A DNA stretch of 64,000 nucleotides from Heloderma charlesbogerti (lineage: Eukaryota; Chordata; Lepidosauria; Squamata; Helodermatidae). A program made the translations under genes and the position numbers. Below, in pieces: positions 19,352-31,376 of the stretch (positions are counted from its first letter, which is position 1; each line of letters begins with the position of its first letter). The notes beneath the pieces are model-generated. The model worked only from the letters and a program-made list of their open reading frames with translations, was not told the DNA's origin and did no database searches. Location: positions 496,001 through 560,000 of the forward strand of contig JANEZZ010000986.1 of assembly GCA_026122225.1 (NCBI GenBank), written 5' to 3'.

Positions 19352-20924
19352 CCCCTGGAGTCCTCTACTCATCTCAACTGAGGGCACCTACCTCAGGGTG
19401 ATTGGTAGCCAGGCACAGTTAGAAGGAGAGCTCACCTTCTATCCACTACCCATCTTTCAAGCATGTATTACTTCACCATAAGGCAAAGGACCACCAACAA
19501 TGTTCCCATCTATGTTCACATAGCTTGTACTGCATGAGGAATAGAAAACTGAGGCTCAAACTACACGTGAACCCCCTATGCATTCAGTAAATCCAGGTTC
19601 TCATGCATGAAGAAGAGTTGTGCACCTAGAGGGCCCTTTCTCACTTACACAAAATGTGCAGCCATTGCCGCAAAGAAAAGGTTGAAAATGCGTGGACAGC
19701 GTTTGGTCAAATACATTTCACAAGCCAGAATGGGGTTGAGCAGGGGAGAGAAGGTAGAGCTTCAAGACTCTGCCAAACTTCTCATTTCATTTTGTCACCA
19801 TTCTCAGATGCAGTATGGATTATACCACATATACCCACATTGTGTAATGTATTCATTTCACAGAATATGGCTCGTTTTTGAAGCAGAATTTGAATGACCT
19901 TAATGCAGAATTTGGAGTGCAGTGTTTACACAATCTTGGTGGTAGAGGGAGAAATAACAATGTTTCAATTACTAAAAATGGACAGGGTGCTTCCAGACAA
20001 GGCTTTTATTTTGCAATAGCCCTGCCTCAAATATGGAATTTTATGGGCGGGTCCAGATGTCATTGTCCACCTGTAACCCTCCCATGTTTTAACCCCACTT
20101 TCTTCCACCTTTTTGTTAGCAAAGGACGGAAAGACAGAACAGCTGCACAATGCCTGTTGATTGGTAGCTGTATGAACCATCCATCTCGAAGCACCCACAG
20201 TGAAATAAAGATTTACACGCTAGACATGGGGGTGTGGGAAGGAGGGGAGATACAGCCCTCTAGTCCTTTAACCTGGACCTATAAACTGCTATTCACTTAT
20301 TTTTTTAATTAAGCAATGTCCTTCACAACTCTTATGATGAAGCACATTTTCAACTTCTATAGAAACAGTACTGAAGGGCTGGGGGTGTGTGTTTTCTTCC
20401 TTTCCAGAATTAGCTAACCTTGCTGCAACCATCTATTTATTTTATCACATGATTGTCTTAGTGTTATTTGAAGCACTATTTTGGAGCCAGACATAATCAC
20501 ATTATTCTGTTCCCCACCTTATTAACTGGCAGAGAACCATTCCCCATTAGACAATTGATCCTGGGTAGATGAAGCCATTAAAATGGCACTAATTAGCTGA
20601 AGATAGGAGACAGAAATACGGGCTGTATCCCTTCCTTTCATGCTCTGGGAAGTTCATGTTCCAGACAAATAATAATTGATATGTAGTCTTCCTTAATTGT
20701 GGATGTTAACAGCCAGCTGTTAATGACAGGCTGACAATCCCTGTCTAGCCCATTGTATATTTAGCTCTGAATCTGTGAACCACTGAGTAATATTTCTGGT
20801 TAAAACTTGCATTTCAAAGAATACACATATAATGTTGTCATAATCAGAGTCAGGGAGCCTACCTCAATTTCTAAATTATACACTATACTGTATGTGTCCA
20901 GATGTCACCCATTTGGCTTGGAAG
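19352..20924. other. unassigned DNA; possible conserved non-coding stretch
   Basis: No gene or named repeat. 20560-20780 is free of recognisable repeats, of balanced composition, and contains TAACAGCCAGCTGTTAATG, a short dyad. Conservation cannot be judged here. Confidence 0.4.
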
Positions 20925-20929
20925 ATTGG

Positions 20930-21010
20930 ATGCCCATGATGATGATGATGATGATGATTTACATTTCTATACCGCCCAATAGCCGGAACTCTCTGGGCGG
21001 TTTACAGAGA
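20930..21010 (-). mobile_element. L2-like 3' end fragment
   Basis: ATTTCTATACCGCCCAATAG then CTCTCTGGGCGGTTTACAGA is the reverse complement of the L2-like 3' terminus seen at 8800-8850. The (GAT)n run at 20936-20957 is its tail. Confidence 0.65.
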
Positions 21011-21689
21011 TAATGATGGACTGGTGAATGAAAATAGATGGGCTGAATGGAAATCCCCAAACATGCACTATTAGATTCATAGGCATAAAGCTACCAGTAT
21101 TAAGTTCTCACACTGTTTGTAGGCCACAGGTCTAAGGAATGATCTATACATATAGTATTAAATAATGCAGTACTTTTTATCCTCCAAAAACACAATAAAG
21201 GCAAGCAATTCTTTTGTTATGGTAGAGGTTCTACTCCTCCATGGCCCCATCCCATTCTGCTGCAGTAACATAACAACGTCTATGTGGAAAACAATTGAGG
21301 ACTTTTGATAGCAGAATTTTTGACTTGAGCACAGAATTATAAAGTACTTAGATATCTACTGTCCATATATGAGTACTATTCGGTGGTGTAATGGTAGGAG
21401 CTCATGATGACAGCTCTCATAGACACCCCCCCAAGGAGAATCCATAGTCCATATTTATCCATATTTATAGCCTGCGTTTTGATTCTTTATTCTCAAAGGA
21501 GCTAAGAACTCTGGTTAAAAACGTCATAATAAAAGACAGACATCCAAAACAAATGTACAAACACACCACCAAAACATTCTCACAATTAGGTTTATGGTGC
21601 AGGACTGCAACGCTATGCATAGCTGCCTGGGGTGGGGTATCCTCCATTGAATCCAGACATATTTACTTCCGACTGCATAGACATTCCTA
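21011..21689. other. unassigned DNA with SINE scraps
   Basis: 21455-21520 (ATTTATAGCCTGCGTTTTGA then AAGGAGCTAAG) resembles a decayed reverse SINE tail. 21640-21680 resembles a fragment of the palindromic AGTAAGTCCCATTGA repeat. The rest was not recognised. Confidence 0.35.
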
Positions 21690-22130
21690 TGGCCTCAGGA
21701 GGGTGAATCTGAGGTCAGGCAATTCAACCTCCCCTGCCCCCTCACAGCCACCATGGAAAGCACCACAGTGGCTGCTCTTGTGAGGTCACATTAGTGACCT
21801 TGGATGACCTTGGAAATGTCAAGAAGGGGGCATTTTGGTGGTCAGGGTGAGGAGAGGAAAGGTGTAGATCCACAGAATCCTATGGCCTCTCTGTTGCCAT
21901 CCCTGGCCACTGCAGGTAAGTGAGCTAGATGGGCTCAGAGGCTCAGAGGCCCATCTAGCTTATTTATTTATTTATTTATTTATTTTTGAGGAGGAGGAAG
22001 GGGAGGCAAAATCACCTCTGTTATTCCTCTTGCCTTGCCTGGTTCTTGCCAACAGGCCATAGGAGAGATGGAGGGCTCCAAGCTCGGAGCCCTCCATCTA
22101 CCAGGAGCACAATCCATAGGGTTGTGTTCT
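21690..22130. mobile_element. candidate foldback element
   Basis: Contains two perfect hairpins, AGCTAGATGGGC/GCCCATCTAGCT (21923-21960) and GATGGAGGGCTCC/GGAGCCCTCCATC (22067-22098). ATCCTATGGCCTCTCTGTTG near 21880 is mirrored by GGCCATAGGAGAG near 22055. A (TTTA)n run lies at 21961-21985. Ends were not defined. Confidence 0.4.
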
Positions 22131-23090
22131 AAGACATATTCAGCTTAAACAAAAGATCTTCAGCCAGCTGAAATGGAACCTTTGGCTTTTAAGTAGAAGT
22201 GAAAAACATATTGCAATGGTAAATGGTTACCATTTACACTTCTAGTGTGAACTAGGAGCTCCATCAAAGAAAAGGAAAGAAGTTTCCAGCCTCGGTTTGA
22301 TTATTTCTCTTATTCTCTGAATTCCTATAGACTAATCTGTCAGAAATAATAGTAAAACTTGCAAGCCTTGTTATCACTCCATTCCTTTACCAAAGCAAGG
22401 GCGTATAATCAATTACCTTTGTGCTCCAGCAGATGATGTCATCATTCCTGTTCTGAAAAGAGTCCTGAGCTCTGTGATTACCTGCAATCCCCCTCCACTT
22501 CACTACTGGTACTATTATTAGTTTGACGTTGACTGCATTGATTTTTGAAGTGTTGTGGCCCTTTAAATATTACAGACCAAACTTCCAAATTCCCGTCATG
22601 TGCGCCCATTCCTTTTTTGATCCTTTATTCAAGGTAGCACTAAAAGCACTGCTGTGAATGAGTAAGGGATCATCTTTGGAGCCCTTTATCAGAGGCCAAA
22701 TGTTCCTCTGGTATTTATTCAGGAGCTGTGGTGTACATTGTACCTACTCTTATTTTACACTGATTTCTATCTGCGGAATGGGGATAGAAAGAATTTGGAC
22801 CCTGCAGTCACATCACAATCCACATGACGTGTTCTCAGTATGAGATTCACCTACCATGTACCTCTTGGTCATAGAGAACACTCTGCACCCATGTTTCTAG
22901 CACTAAAAAACAAAGTAGGAGCATCAGAAGCTCATGTGTGGGCAGCACATCTTAAGTGGGCATTTTAACCAGCCACTGTGTGTTTCTGTACTTAATTTTT
23001 CTGAGCGTCTTCTTCTGTAGTTCAGTTATGACTACTGCATACTCACATTTGCTTAGCATCAAGGGTATGCTAGGTGCTGTACAGGATACC
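22131..23090. other. unassigned DNA; possible conserved non-coding stretch
   Basis: GTAAATGGTTACCATTTAC at about 22219-22239 is a perfect small palindrome. 22290-22600 shows no repeat features. No exon recognised. Confidence 0.4.
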
Positions 23091-23440
23091 GACATTGCCG
23101 GCCCTAACATTAGGCAGTATGAGGCAGCAGATTTGGGGGGCCTAAAAAAGGCAGTAAATTGTGTGTTTAATTTATTATTATTGCAGTTGAACTGCCAGGG
23201 AGGGCGAAAGGCACTTGTGGGGTTTTCTTCCTCAGGTGCCAGAATAACTTGGACTGGCTTTGGGTACTACTATGCACCTGATTGCCGGGTAGGGGAGAGG
23301 TGTTTGAATTGTTGTAAACCGCCCAGAGAACTTCTGCTATGGGGTGGTATTGAAATGAAATGAATAAATAATAATACAATACAATAATATTTGGTGCCCT
23401 GCCTCAGGCAGAAAAATGTCTTGGGCCAGCCCTAGACACA
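23091..23440. mobile_element. old hAT-like palindromic repeat split by L2-like end
   Basis: Outer parts GCCGGCCCTAACATTAGGCA (23097 on) and TGCCTCAGGCAGAAAAATGT then GGGCCAGCCCTAG (ending about 23436) form the two ends of a known-looking palindromic repeat. Between them, 23310-23390 carries TAAACCGCCCAGAGAACTTC and a GAAATGAATAAATAATAA tail, an L2-like 3' end on the plus strand. Confidence 0.45.
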
Positions 23441-23606
23441 GATATTGTGTCCCTGCCCAAAGGTCTTATCATCTATATTACCTACAGATTGATCATTTGG
23501 CCCCAAGGGGAACTCTGTATAAGATCATAACATACTAGATATTATTACAGTATACTGAAGGCAAGGTTATCCTTCTGGGAATGCTTGTTGAAACAAGTAC
23601 ATTTTT

Positions 23607-23900
23607 AGTAGGGATGTATGAGAATTTTGTTTTGATTTATTTTTTACTCAGATTTGCCTCATTTACAACCACAAATACAAATGGGAGCAGAGCTTTTGGG
23701 AAAAGCCCACATGTTCCCAAGCTGGTGTTCGCATTCTACAGAAAAAGGTGCATTTAAAAATATATATATGAATTTTCACTCTTGTCTATTGGAGGAAAGT
23801 GCACTCTTGGGTGCCTACTTTCAAAAAATGCATACTGAAATATGCACTTTTCCCATTTGAATGAAAAGAAAAACAACTCACAACTGAAAATGGGAGCGAG
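23607..23900. mobile_element. old hAT-like element fragment
   Basis: Begins TAGGGATGTATGAGAATTTTG, the same terminal class as the young MITEs, with an A/T-rich interior like 36636-37046. The other end was not found. Confidence 0.4.
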
Positions 23901-25844
23901 GCACTGTGAACTTCAAGGTGATGCTCAGAGAAATGTTGGCGAGCTTAAGCATCACTGATTCTCCCAGTGCCTGCCTACTTTATACTGATAGGGCCAGTAT
24001 AATACCAAAGACCCTATTGCAAGTCATCATGGACCAGACCTCCAAAACCTTAGGCACTACCAGGGGGGTAGTGCCTAAGAATTACAGCAACTGAACAGGC
24101 AAATTGGGGATGGGCGGAAGTCAGGTGGCTTCTTGAGTATCTAAGAATCATATGGTTGCATCAGCACACTAACACTTCCCCTGAGTCCAGTTTGGAGTCT
24201 TTCACAATAAATTGGGAAGGGCAAGAAAGAGAGCCTGAAACAAGAAGGTACAAAGCGGTACAGAGTTTCATGTGTAGATGTAACCCACATGTGTATATAA
24301 CTTTAAGAATTATGGACTAGGTGACATTTCTGCACTTGCCCCAGGGCTCCCATTATTATGGGCAGGGAGTTAGGAGTACAAAGGAATGTAGACTCCACCC
24401 TCAGACAAGTTAGGTGTTGGTAGCTAAAGGAGAAGGTGTACCTGGCTAATTCCTTTTTGTAAGGCCCTGACCCCCTAGGAGCTGGTTGGTAATTAGGCAC
24501 TTCTCAACATTAAAAGTTAAAGTAGTGGAAAAGTTAAAGGTGTGAAGGATTTGAAATATTATGCAAGGTGTTTTTTTTTCCTGCACAGGTAAAGACTGAC
24601 TTACATGGACAGTACTTCTGTCTGGTTTGGGAATCATTTTGATGTATTTGGATTGATCAAGTACTATATGTGATGGTGCTTAAATTAGTATAGATGATTA
24701 AACAAGACATTGTATTATGTAAGCGATTGGTAGAAGTTATTTGTCTTTGTAGAGATGCCCTTGCTATGAGTCTCTCTAAAGACCCGATATTAAAACCCTT
24801 GGTTTAGAATCCATAGAAAGCAGATTAAAAAGAGTTGGTTATGTAGACATGATGCTTACCTGTGTGCCCAGTACAGACAGGCAGGAATTTGAGTGGTCTA
24901 GAGGTTAGTGGAATTATTAGTCTTCCAAAACTGAGGCAGGCAGACTTCAGGTTTGTGAGGTCTACTTTGGCTTTTTTGTTTTGTTTTTTGTAGAACCCCA
25001 AGGTCCACCAAGCAGAGTAGCACTTGTCTCCTCTCCCATGAGGCAGCCTATGCAAGTGTAGTCATTGATTTTGTACAGACACAAACCCTTTTAATTGCCC
25101 ATCAGAGTCACAAAAAGCCCTAAGAGGCAACCTGTTTTACAGGTGAGGAACACTGAGGCTGAGAGATAAGTGCCTAGCCATGGCAGAGATCTTGTTTTTT
25201 TTGTTTTGTTTTAACTTGCTATTGTCAAACAATTCTGAATCAGCAATCTTTGCCCATCTACAGCAAATCAACTCACCCCGGTACTAAAACTATACAGTTA
25301 TACCCGAAATATGCAATTTAGGAGTGAGGGAAAGAAAGGAAGAGATGAGTGCATATATGTGTGAATATGTGGGGTACTTTGTGAGATAAATTGAACATTG
25401 TATATCTGGATTGGCATTAAGATAATTCTTCTGTTTTATTTATACTATGTTATTTGGAGCTATTCATTATCAGAGAAAATAGCATGCAATAGATACACTG
25501 TTTGACTGATGGCACCTTTGAAGAAGCATCAGATTAATACAACCTGCATAAGGGCCAAGGCACAAGGACATTATGATTCAAAGAAATAGGAGATAATTGG
25601 AATCTGTCCTGATGTACGTCCAAGTCTGAAAAGCCTGATAGCTATTAACGAAACAGGAAATTTAATGTCAAATTACAGCATCCAGCAAACTCTTCAGAAC
25701 TAATGAGTTAAGCTGTTAAGATAAGATGCTTCTCCATTTATAAAAGGGTAAGAAATAAAACCACCACACGGGAGATACTCAGTGAAATAAGAGGAAGAAG
25801 ACCTACAATCTTAAGCGATTGTGGTAATCCTTTACATGTCTCAT
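23901..25844. other. unassigned DNA
   Basis: Mostly unrecognised. A perfect 13-bp hairpin is listed separately. A 24300-24510 segment with matching minus-strand frames shows no known domain. Confidence 0.45.
24049..24079. repeat. 13-bp perfect hairpin
   Basis: CTTAGGCACTACC, loop AGGGG, GGTAGTGCCTAAG. Confidence 0.9.
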
Positions 25845-25895
25845 TGAGCTCAGTGGTGCTTACTCCCAGGGAAGTGGGTATAGGATTGCAGCCAT
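25845..25895. mobile_element. palindromic MITE fragment
   Basis: GGTGCTTACTCCCAGGGAAG then TATAGGATTGCAGCC is one arm of a repeat that is palindromic in reptiles. The opposite arm type occurs at 27860-27955. Confidence 0.6.
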
Positions 25896-26644
25896 AATAA
25901 TTAAAGATGAAGTTTTAGGGCTGGATTCTTCTCCAAGGAGGAGCAGAGGGATCACTTGTATAGCAGACATGAACACTACCCGAATGAGAGACCACTGGGA
26001 GTCCCATATAAGCTATTCTTGAGTTTTCTAAAGGAACCATAAGATAGAAATATAAGAAAAATAAATTCATCTGAGATCTTGTATTAATAGAAAATGGAGC
26101 TATCCCAGATCTCACTCTTGTAGAAAGAGTTAAGTAATGACTAATGTGTTACCATCAAAGCAGCTCTTTTGGAGCCTCAGTCTATGCATGCCTAGGTTAG
26201 ATGTGGCTTAGCTATTTCTATATTAAAATTCAAGAAGAATTTAGATACAAGAATTCCCTTACTTTATATACACTTCTCAGCAACAAAGTCAAATTCACCA
26301 TTGACTGGGCAATTGACCAGGTAATCCCAGCTCTTTGACAAATGTACCTATATGCTGAAGTGTGTTTTCTCAAACATGTGTTTGTTTGTTACATTCACAC
26401 TCTATATTTTTTAGGCATATACATATTACATTTCAAGAGGGCTCTAGGCATAAGAGTTCCCTTACTTTACATACACAAAGTCAAGTTTACCACTGCTTGG
26501 GCAAACCTTAGGTGGACACCTAAAAAAAAAAGGGGGGGTACAAATCCTTTCCTGGGTGGGTATAGTGGCCATGTGCCAAGGGATCCCTCAAAAGAGTTCC
26601 CATTCTCCCCTCTGCATTTGCATGTGGGTGTGCATGCAAGTAGT
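25896..26644. other. unassigned DNA with degenerate direct repeat
   Basis: 26226-26316 and 26428-26508 share AGANTTCCCTTACTTTA then ATACAC and CAAAGTCAA, a degenerate direct repeat about 200 bp apart. Not named. Confidence 0.45.
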
Positions 26645-26835
26645 GTGGGAACATAGGAACCTGCCCGATACTGAGTCAGACCAATGATCCATCTAGCTCA
26701 GTATTTTCTACGCTGATTGGCAGCACCTCCCCAAAGTTTCAGGCAGGGATCTTTCCAGCTATACCTGGAAATGTCAGGGATCAATGGCATGCAAAGCATG
26801 TGCTCTACCATTGTAGTGGACCATGACAGGGACTG
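26645..26835 (-). mobile_element. tRNA-derived SINE
   Basis: GGAACATAGGAACCTGCCCG, ACTGAGTCAGACCAATGATC, CATCTAGCTCAGTATT and, at the far end, GCAAAGCATGTGCTCTACCA form the reverse complement of a squamate SINE with a tRNA-Ala-like head (GGTAGAGCACATGCTTTGC on the minus strand). It is diverged. No duplication was found. Confidence 0.7.
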
Positions 26836-27111
26836 AGAAGGGGGTCTAATCACAAATCCCATATCCGCTTCCAGCCCTTCCTTCCAAGCAGTCAAGCTCT
26901 GGAAGACTGAATAAGGGAAGCATGTACCAACCGCTCATTCCCCAGACTGCTCTGGTGCACTGCTTGCATGCATTCCCATGTGCACACTCCAAGCAAGTGG
27001 AAGAGGAGAAACAGGGCTCTCTTGAGGCCTATGAGTATCCTGCAAAGGCATTGCTCTTGGACACAGAAGGAGTATGCCGTAATCCAATCTGAGAAGAGGT
27101 TGTTAATTAGC
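26836..27111. other. unassigned DNA
   Basis: No gene or repeat recognised. Confidence 0.4.
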
Positions 27112-27320
27112 GTATTTAAATGACAAGAAAGAAAAATAATTTCCTCTAAAAGGATGTCAATAGGCAGCATGCAAGAGTGGACCGTGGATACTCCAGGAAA
27201 GAGAAAGGAGAGGAGAATTCATGTTTCCACCCCCCCCACCCCCCTGAGTGTCCACTTTTGCATGCTGTCTCTCAGCTTCCATTTACAGGAGCTTATTTCT
27301 CTTACTTGTCATTCAAATAC
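27112..27320. repeat. 70-bp inverted repeat (foldback)
   Basis: Left arm 27112-27181 (GTATTTAAATGACAAG ... GCATGCAAGAGTGGA) and right arm 27251-27320 (TCCACTTTTGCATGC ... CTTGTCATTCAAATAC) are inverse of each other over about 70 bp with scattered mismatches. The 69-bp spacer contains a C-tract. Similarity ends sharply at both outer edges. Confidence 0.8.
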
Positions 27321-27623
27321 ACCCACTAAGAGAACGAATAAATGCCATGAAAACTAGCAAGATGACATAATGAATGAGTTACTGTAAATGCCTCCAGCAT
27401 AAAACAATTATGTACCTGCTATTGTCAAAAACATTCAACATTTTCTTTTGTTGAAAGGGAAGCAGCTATAAATTATTCACAGGGGCACTGAAAGTACTTC
27501 TTTTTTTTCTTTTGGGTTGCTACCAATTAATTCTTCCCTGAACATCCCTAGATATTTAGTTAAGGACAGAAAATTTACATGCAGAGTTTTGATTTTAGCA
27601 TGGGGTTATCTAAACGAACATAC

Positions 27624-27655
<32 letters not shown>

Positions 27656-27779
27656 GACATTTCTGATTTGAAACACCAGCTTTGCTACTACAGACTGAGG
27701 TCTGTTATATGGGATAATGTAGGCTCTGTTTGGTAAGAACAATGCAAAGGCAGGCAAGAAAAGTGTTAAATCACTATCG
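27321..27779. other. unassigned DNA with microsatellite
   Basis: (CATA)n(TA)n at 27618-27655. Otherwise nothing recognised. Confidence 0.5.
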
Positions 27780-27960
27780 GTTGGATCCAGACTTAGTCAT
27801 GTTTAGAGCAGACCCACTGAAATCAGTGGGGCATTATTTCAGTGGGCCTATTCTAAGCACACTGACACTACAATCCTATTCCTTTTTATTCAGAAGTAAG
27901 TCCCACTGAGTTTAATGAGGCTTGCTTCCAGGTACGTGGATACCGGATAGCAGCCTTGTT
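27780..27960. mobile_element. two adjacent palindromic MITE fragments
   Basis: TTGGATCCAGACTTAGTCAT, CCCACTGAAATCAGTGGG and CAGTGGGCCTATTCTAAG belong to one palindromic repeat. ACAATCCTATTCC, TCAGAAGTAAGTCCCACTGA and GGATAGCAGCC belong to a second. Both types recur as fragments elsewhere in the window. Confidence 0.62.
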
Positions 27961-28275
27961 CCAACCAAACGTATTTTGGTGTTCATGTTGGGCCTATTTT
28001 CTAAAAAGTTAAGAAAACATAGAGAAATTGAACTAAGCTATAAAGATGAATGTTGTAATTGAGTTTTAATTTCATGTTTGAATGGAGCCATGGAATGTAG
28101 AAAACTCTATGTCATATAAACCTAGATAGGTTTTGTTTCGTTTTATCTATAGTGTGAAAAGGCGCCGGGCAACTCTCTATATGTTCTTAGTATACATTAA
28201 GAACATTAGTCCTACATTAAAGACTTATGTTCTTAATGTACATACATTAAGATTCTCTGTAATATATTGGAGAAC
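27961..28275. other. unassigned DNA
   Basis: Nothing recognised. TTAAGAACAT/ATGTTCTTAA-like words repeat near 28185-28250. Confidence 0.4.
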
Positions 28276-28287
28276 TATTACTTAAAT

Positions 28288-28631
28288 GGGGCCGCGGTGG
28301 CTTAGTGGTTACGACGCTGAACTGCAGACTGGAAGGTCGGCAGGTCAGCAGTTCAAGACCCGAGTGCTGCGTGACGGAGTGAGCTCCTGTCTTCAGTCCC
28401 AGCTTCTGCCAACCTAGCAATTCGAAAGCAAGAAATTGCAAGTAGATAAATAGGTACCGCCTCGGCGGGAAAGGTAACAGCGTTCCGTGCACCTCGGTGT
28501 TCAGTCATGCCGGCCACATGACCATGGAAGCGTCTTTGGACAGCGCTGGCTCTTCGGCTTAGAAACGGGGATGAGCACCGCACCCTAGAGTCGGACACGA
28601 CTGGTTGGGGACACCTTTACCTTTACCTTTT
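28288..28631 (+). mobile_element. Sauria-type tRNA SINE with BovB tail
   Basis: 344 bp flanked by a perfect 12-bp duplication TATTACTTAAAT (28276-28287 and 28632-28643). Pol III boxes are present: A box TGGCTTAGTGG at 28298-28308 and B-box-like AGTTCAAGACC near 28350-28360. The tail GAGTCGGACACGACTGG matches the BovB 3' end in this window (56090-56120 and 42416-42440), and the element ends in CTTTACCTTTACC repeats. The shared tail implies mobilisation by BovB. It has clear boundaries, so it is among the younger insertions. Confidence 0.9.
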
Positions 28632-28643
28632 TATTACTTAAAT

Positions 28644-29739
28644 ATATCCAACACCCATCATCCCTAGTCTAAGAAAGGTCTCTTCTTCTGTGGCATTCTC
28701 TTCCTTGGAAGAGACCTGTTTCTGTTACTACTGTCAACCCACAGCAGGGCACAAAGTCAACAGTTCTCCCTTGCTCTTTGCCTTTCCTTCCCAGAAACTG
28801 CTTTTTTCTGAGTGTAGCATTTCCATTTAGCTATCATGGCTAGTACCCATCGATAGACCCACCCTAAGTAAATTTGTTTGATCTCATTACCTCTCTTCTA
28901 TTGGAATGAAGACATGGCATCATATTTGGCTAAAAGTCATGACTTTCTTAGTAATAACTAGGATATGCAATGAGATTAATATGTAAAGACTATGTATGGG
29001 CACTTGGATAGGCAAGAAAACTGTGGGAGAGCCTCCCACAGCCTCATGCTGGGCAATAGCACCCTAGTTTGAGGCACCAGATCAGATAATTTGCTGATCC
29101 ATTTGCTTCAGCAAGTGACCAATGTAAAGGTGAACTGAAGGGGTCCCTGACTACTCACCTCCACTAGGTAGCATTTGATTGGTCAAGGGTTGTTCCTTCC
29201 TCCCATCACCTCAAACTGGTTGGCAATGAAATGTAGGTCAAGCAAGCACCCCTTCACCTTCTAGATGTGCCAGGGTGCTCACCAGGGTACCCTCTCTCAG
29301 ATCCTTGGGTGCTCACATTCCCTGCCAGTTGTGGTCAAGTACTGTGAATATGCCAATAAGTTAAATCCATAATAAGACCACACCCAAAGTGCTAGAGAGT
29401 AAGGGAAAAGGAGAGTCAGTGAAAAGGGGGACTTCAGAGCCAATCAGAAATACCCCATAAAAACTGTACTCAACCCCTGAAAAGGTGACTAGCTAGTCTC
29501 TTACTATTGTATCAGACAGGTAGGTGGGATGCTGTGTTGGTTCCAAAGTGGCCATTCTGTGGGTGGGGACACCTTCCAAAGGCATCCCTCCTGTTATCTC
29601 ATTAGTTGTGCATTTGGTGTATCATATCAGAAAGTTCTCCTCCAAATGACTTGCTCCCAGCAAACCCCAAACAGCAGAGAGCAATCCAATCTAATGTCCA
29701 CCACCATGCCTTGTGACAGCATAATCTGTAAGTTTGTTG
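28644..29739. other. unassigned DNA
   Basis: No gene or named repeat recognised. Confidence 0.45.
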
Positions 29740-29833
29740 TGTGTTTGTGAAGAAGCACTTTCTTTTGCCTGTCCTGAATCTATTTCCAGTCAAGTTCAAT
29801 GGATAACCAGAAGTTCTAGAGTTATGAGACAGG

Positions 29834-29835
<2 letters not shown>
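29740..29835 (-). mobile_element. CR1 fragment
   Basis: On the minus strand, AGAACTTCTGGTTATCCATT and AGGACAGGCAAAAGAAAGTG correspond to the CR1 segment at 44197-44265 (GGGTCATCCTATGCA, then AGGACAGATAAAAGGAAGTA). Confidence 0.6.

Positions 29836-29864
<29 letters not shown>
29836..29864 (+). repeat. (CA)n microsatellite
   Basis: Uninterrupted AC repeat. Confidence 0.95.
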
Positions 29865-29867
<3 letters not shown>

Positions 29868-29914
29868 TTCAGGTTTTCCACACTGTGCATAAATGTACAA
29901 ACTTCTATTATAAT

Positions 29915-30048
29915 CTTCCCCAACCTGGCGCTCTTCAGATTTCTTGGGAGTATAAACATCCACAGCCAGCAAGGCTTTGCCGTGCTAGCTGGGAATGATG
30001 GGAGCTATACTCCAACAAATCTGGAGGGCACTAGATTGGGGAAGACTG
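29915..30048. mobile_element. palindromic MITE (CCCAACCTGG type)
   Basis: CTTCCCCAACCTGGCGCTCT at the left and GGGCACTAGATTGGGGAAGA at the right are inverse. The centre has GCTAGCTGGGAATGATGGGA. Same family as 45027-45366 and 62113-62240. Confidence 0.65.
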
Positions 30049-31299
30049 TTCTACTATAAATCCACTTTAGCTATCTTTTTTCCAAGACAAATAGTCCCAA
30101 ACATTTTAGCCTTTCATCATAAGAAAGATTCTCCAACATTTGATCTCTTGGGTTGCCCTTTTCTGTACCTTATTGTCTTGTGCTTGTCATGATATCAGGC
30201 AACGTTGCTTTCTCCCTCTCTTTTTCTTGGATTTGCTTCTTCCTACCTTGAGAGAAGGAGTCTCGTCTATGTTTTCTCTCCATAAACACAGGGGAAAGCT
30301 CAGTTTGTTTGGATAGGCTCTCTCCAACAGAATTCAAGAACCCCACCTTAGACATAATTATTCATACCACAGATGAACTCTTTATATAAATTAATAACAA
30401 TTTAAGCTGAGATGTTGCTTAAAATAATTCTGGGAATGTGCTTAATTATTAGGTTCTTAAACCAATGCCCAAGGCTCGCAATACGATACCGTAATGACTT
30501 CCCAGAAAACAATGGAGAAAATGAACACTTCATCAGCATAAGCTATTTAGACGAGCCTGTCTAATATTAGTCTATGACTACTTAGCAAAATGAGAAAACA
30601 AATTGTAAAATCCTAACAGAAGAAACCCACTTCCTTTCTGAGTCTCAAGAGGGAGGGCTGGGTTGTAATAAAGCTTTGTTGTCAATTAAGCATATTTTTC
30701 ATACCCTCATTAGTGCAAACTTCTAAGTTAGGAACAGTTTCTTGTCAGTGTTCCGCTGTAATGTTTAGGCTTATGTTGGCTCCCAGAGTCTCTGCTTTGA
30801 AAAAAAAAGGAGACAAAAAGGGGGAAAAAATCCTTCCTTGGGACATGTGCGTGTGAGTCCTGTAACTGTTAAGTGTAATTAATAGCAGCACATTGGTAGA
30901 AAGTCAGACATAATAATTGATTTCTTCTTTTTACTGTGCTAAAGATCAAGGGAACATATCCTTCATCCTCCATTATGCACGCACAGCAATAGCAGAATAG
31001 ATCCTTTGGGAGAGTTTGAATATCCGGTGCTTTGCTGCCCGCAAGATCCTTATTATAAAAGGTGTTGTAAGCCAGCCAAGATAGAGAAAAGCTGCTGCTG
31101 CTGCTAGAATTACTGAAAAATGCTTAGCTCTTATTCCTCATTACACAAGGAAGGAAGTGTGTGTGGGAGGAAACAGCACCCCAATAAATGAGGTTGTTAA
31201 TAAATGGGAAGAAAATCAAGCCTTTCTGGACAGCCAGCGAGCAAAATAAATCTTTAAAACTCCATATGTTGTAGCGTTTGTATAATGTGTCACTTTAAT
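30049..31299. other. unassigned AT-rich DNA; possible conserved non-coding stretch
   Basis: No repeat ends or exon recognised. 30370-30700 is free of visible repeats. A (CTG)n-like GCTGCTGCTGCTGCTAG occurs near 31090. Confidence 0.4.
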
Positions 31300-31376
31300 A
31301 TGTCACCTAATCCTAACTATATTTACTCAGGAGTAAATACATTTGATTTCGTTGGTAGACTTATGACTGCAGCCTC
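31300..31376. mobile_element. palindromic MITE fragment
   Basis: TAATCCTAACTATATTTACT then CAGGAGTAAATACATTTGAT and GACTGCAGCCTC resemble a decayed copy of the AGTAAGTCCCATTGA repeat. Confidence 0.4.
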
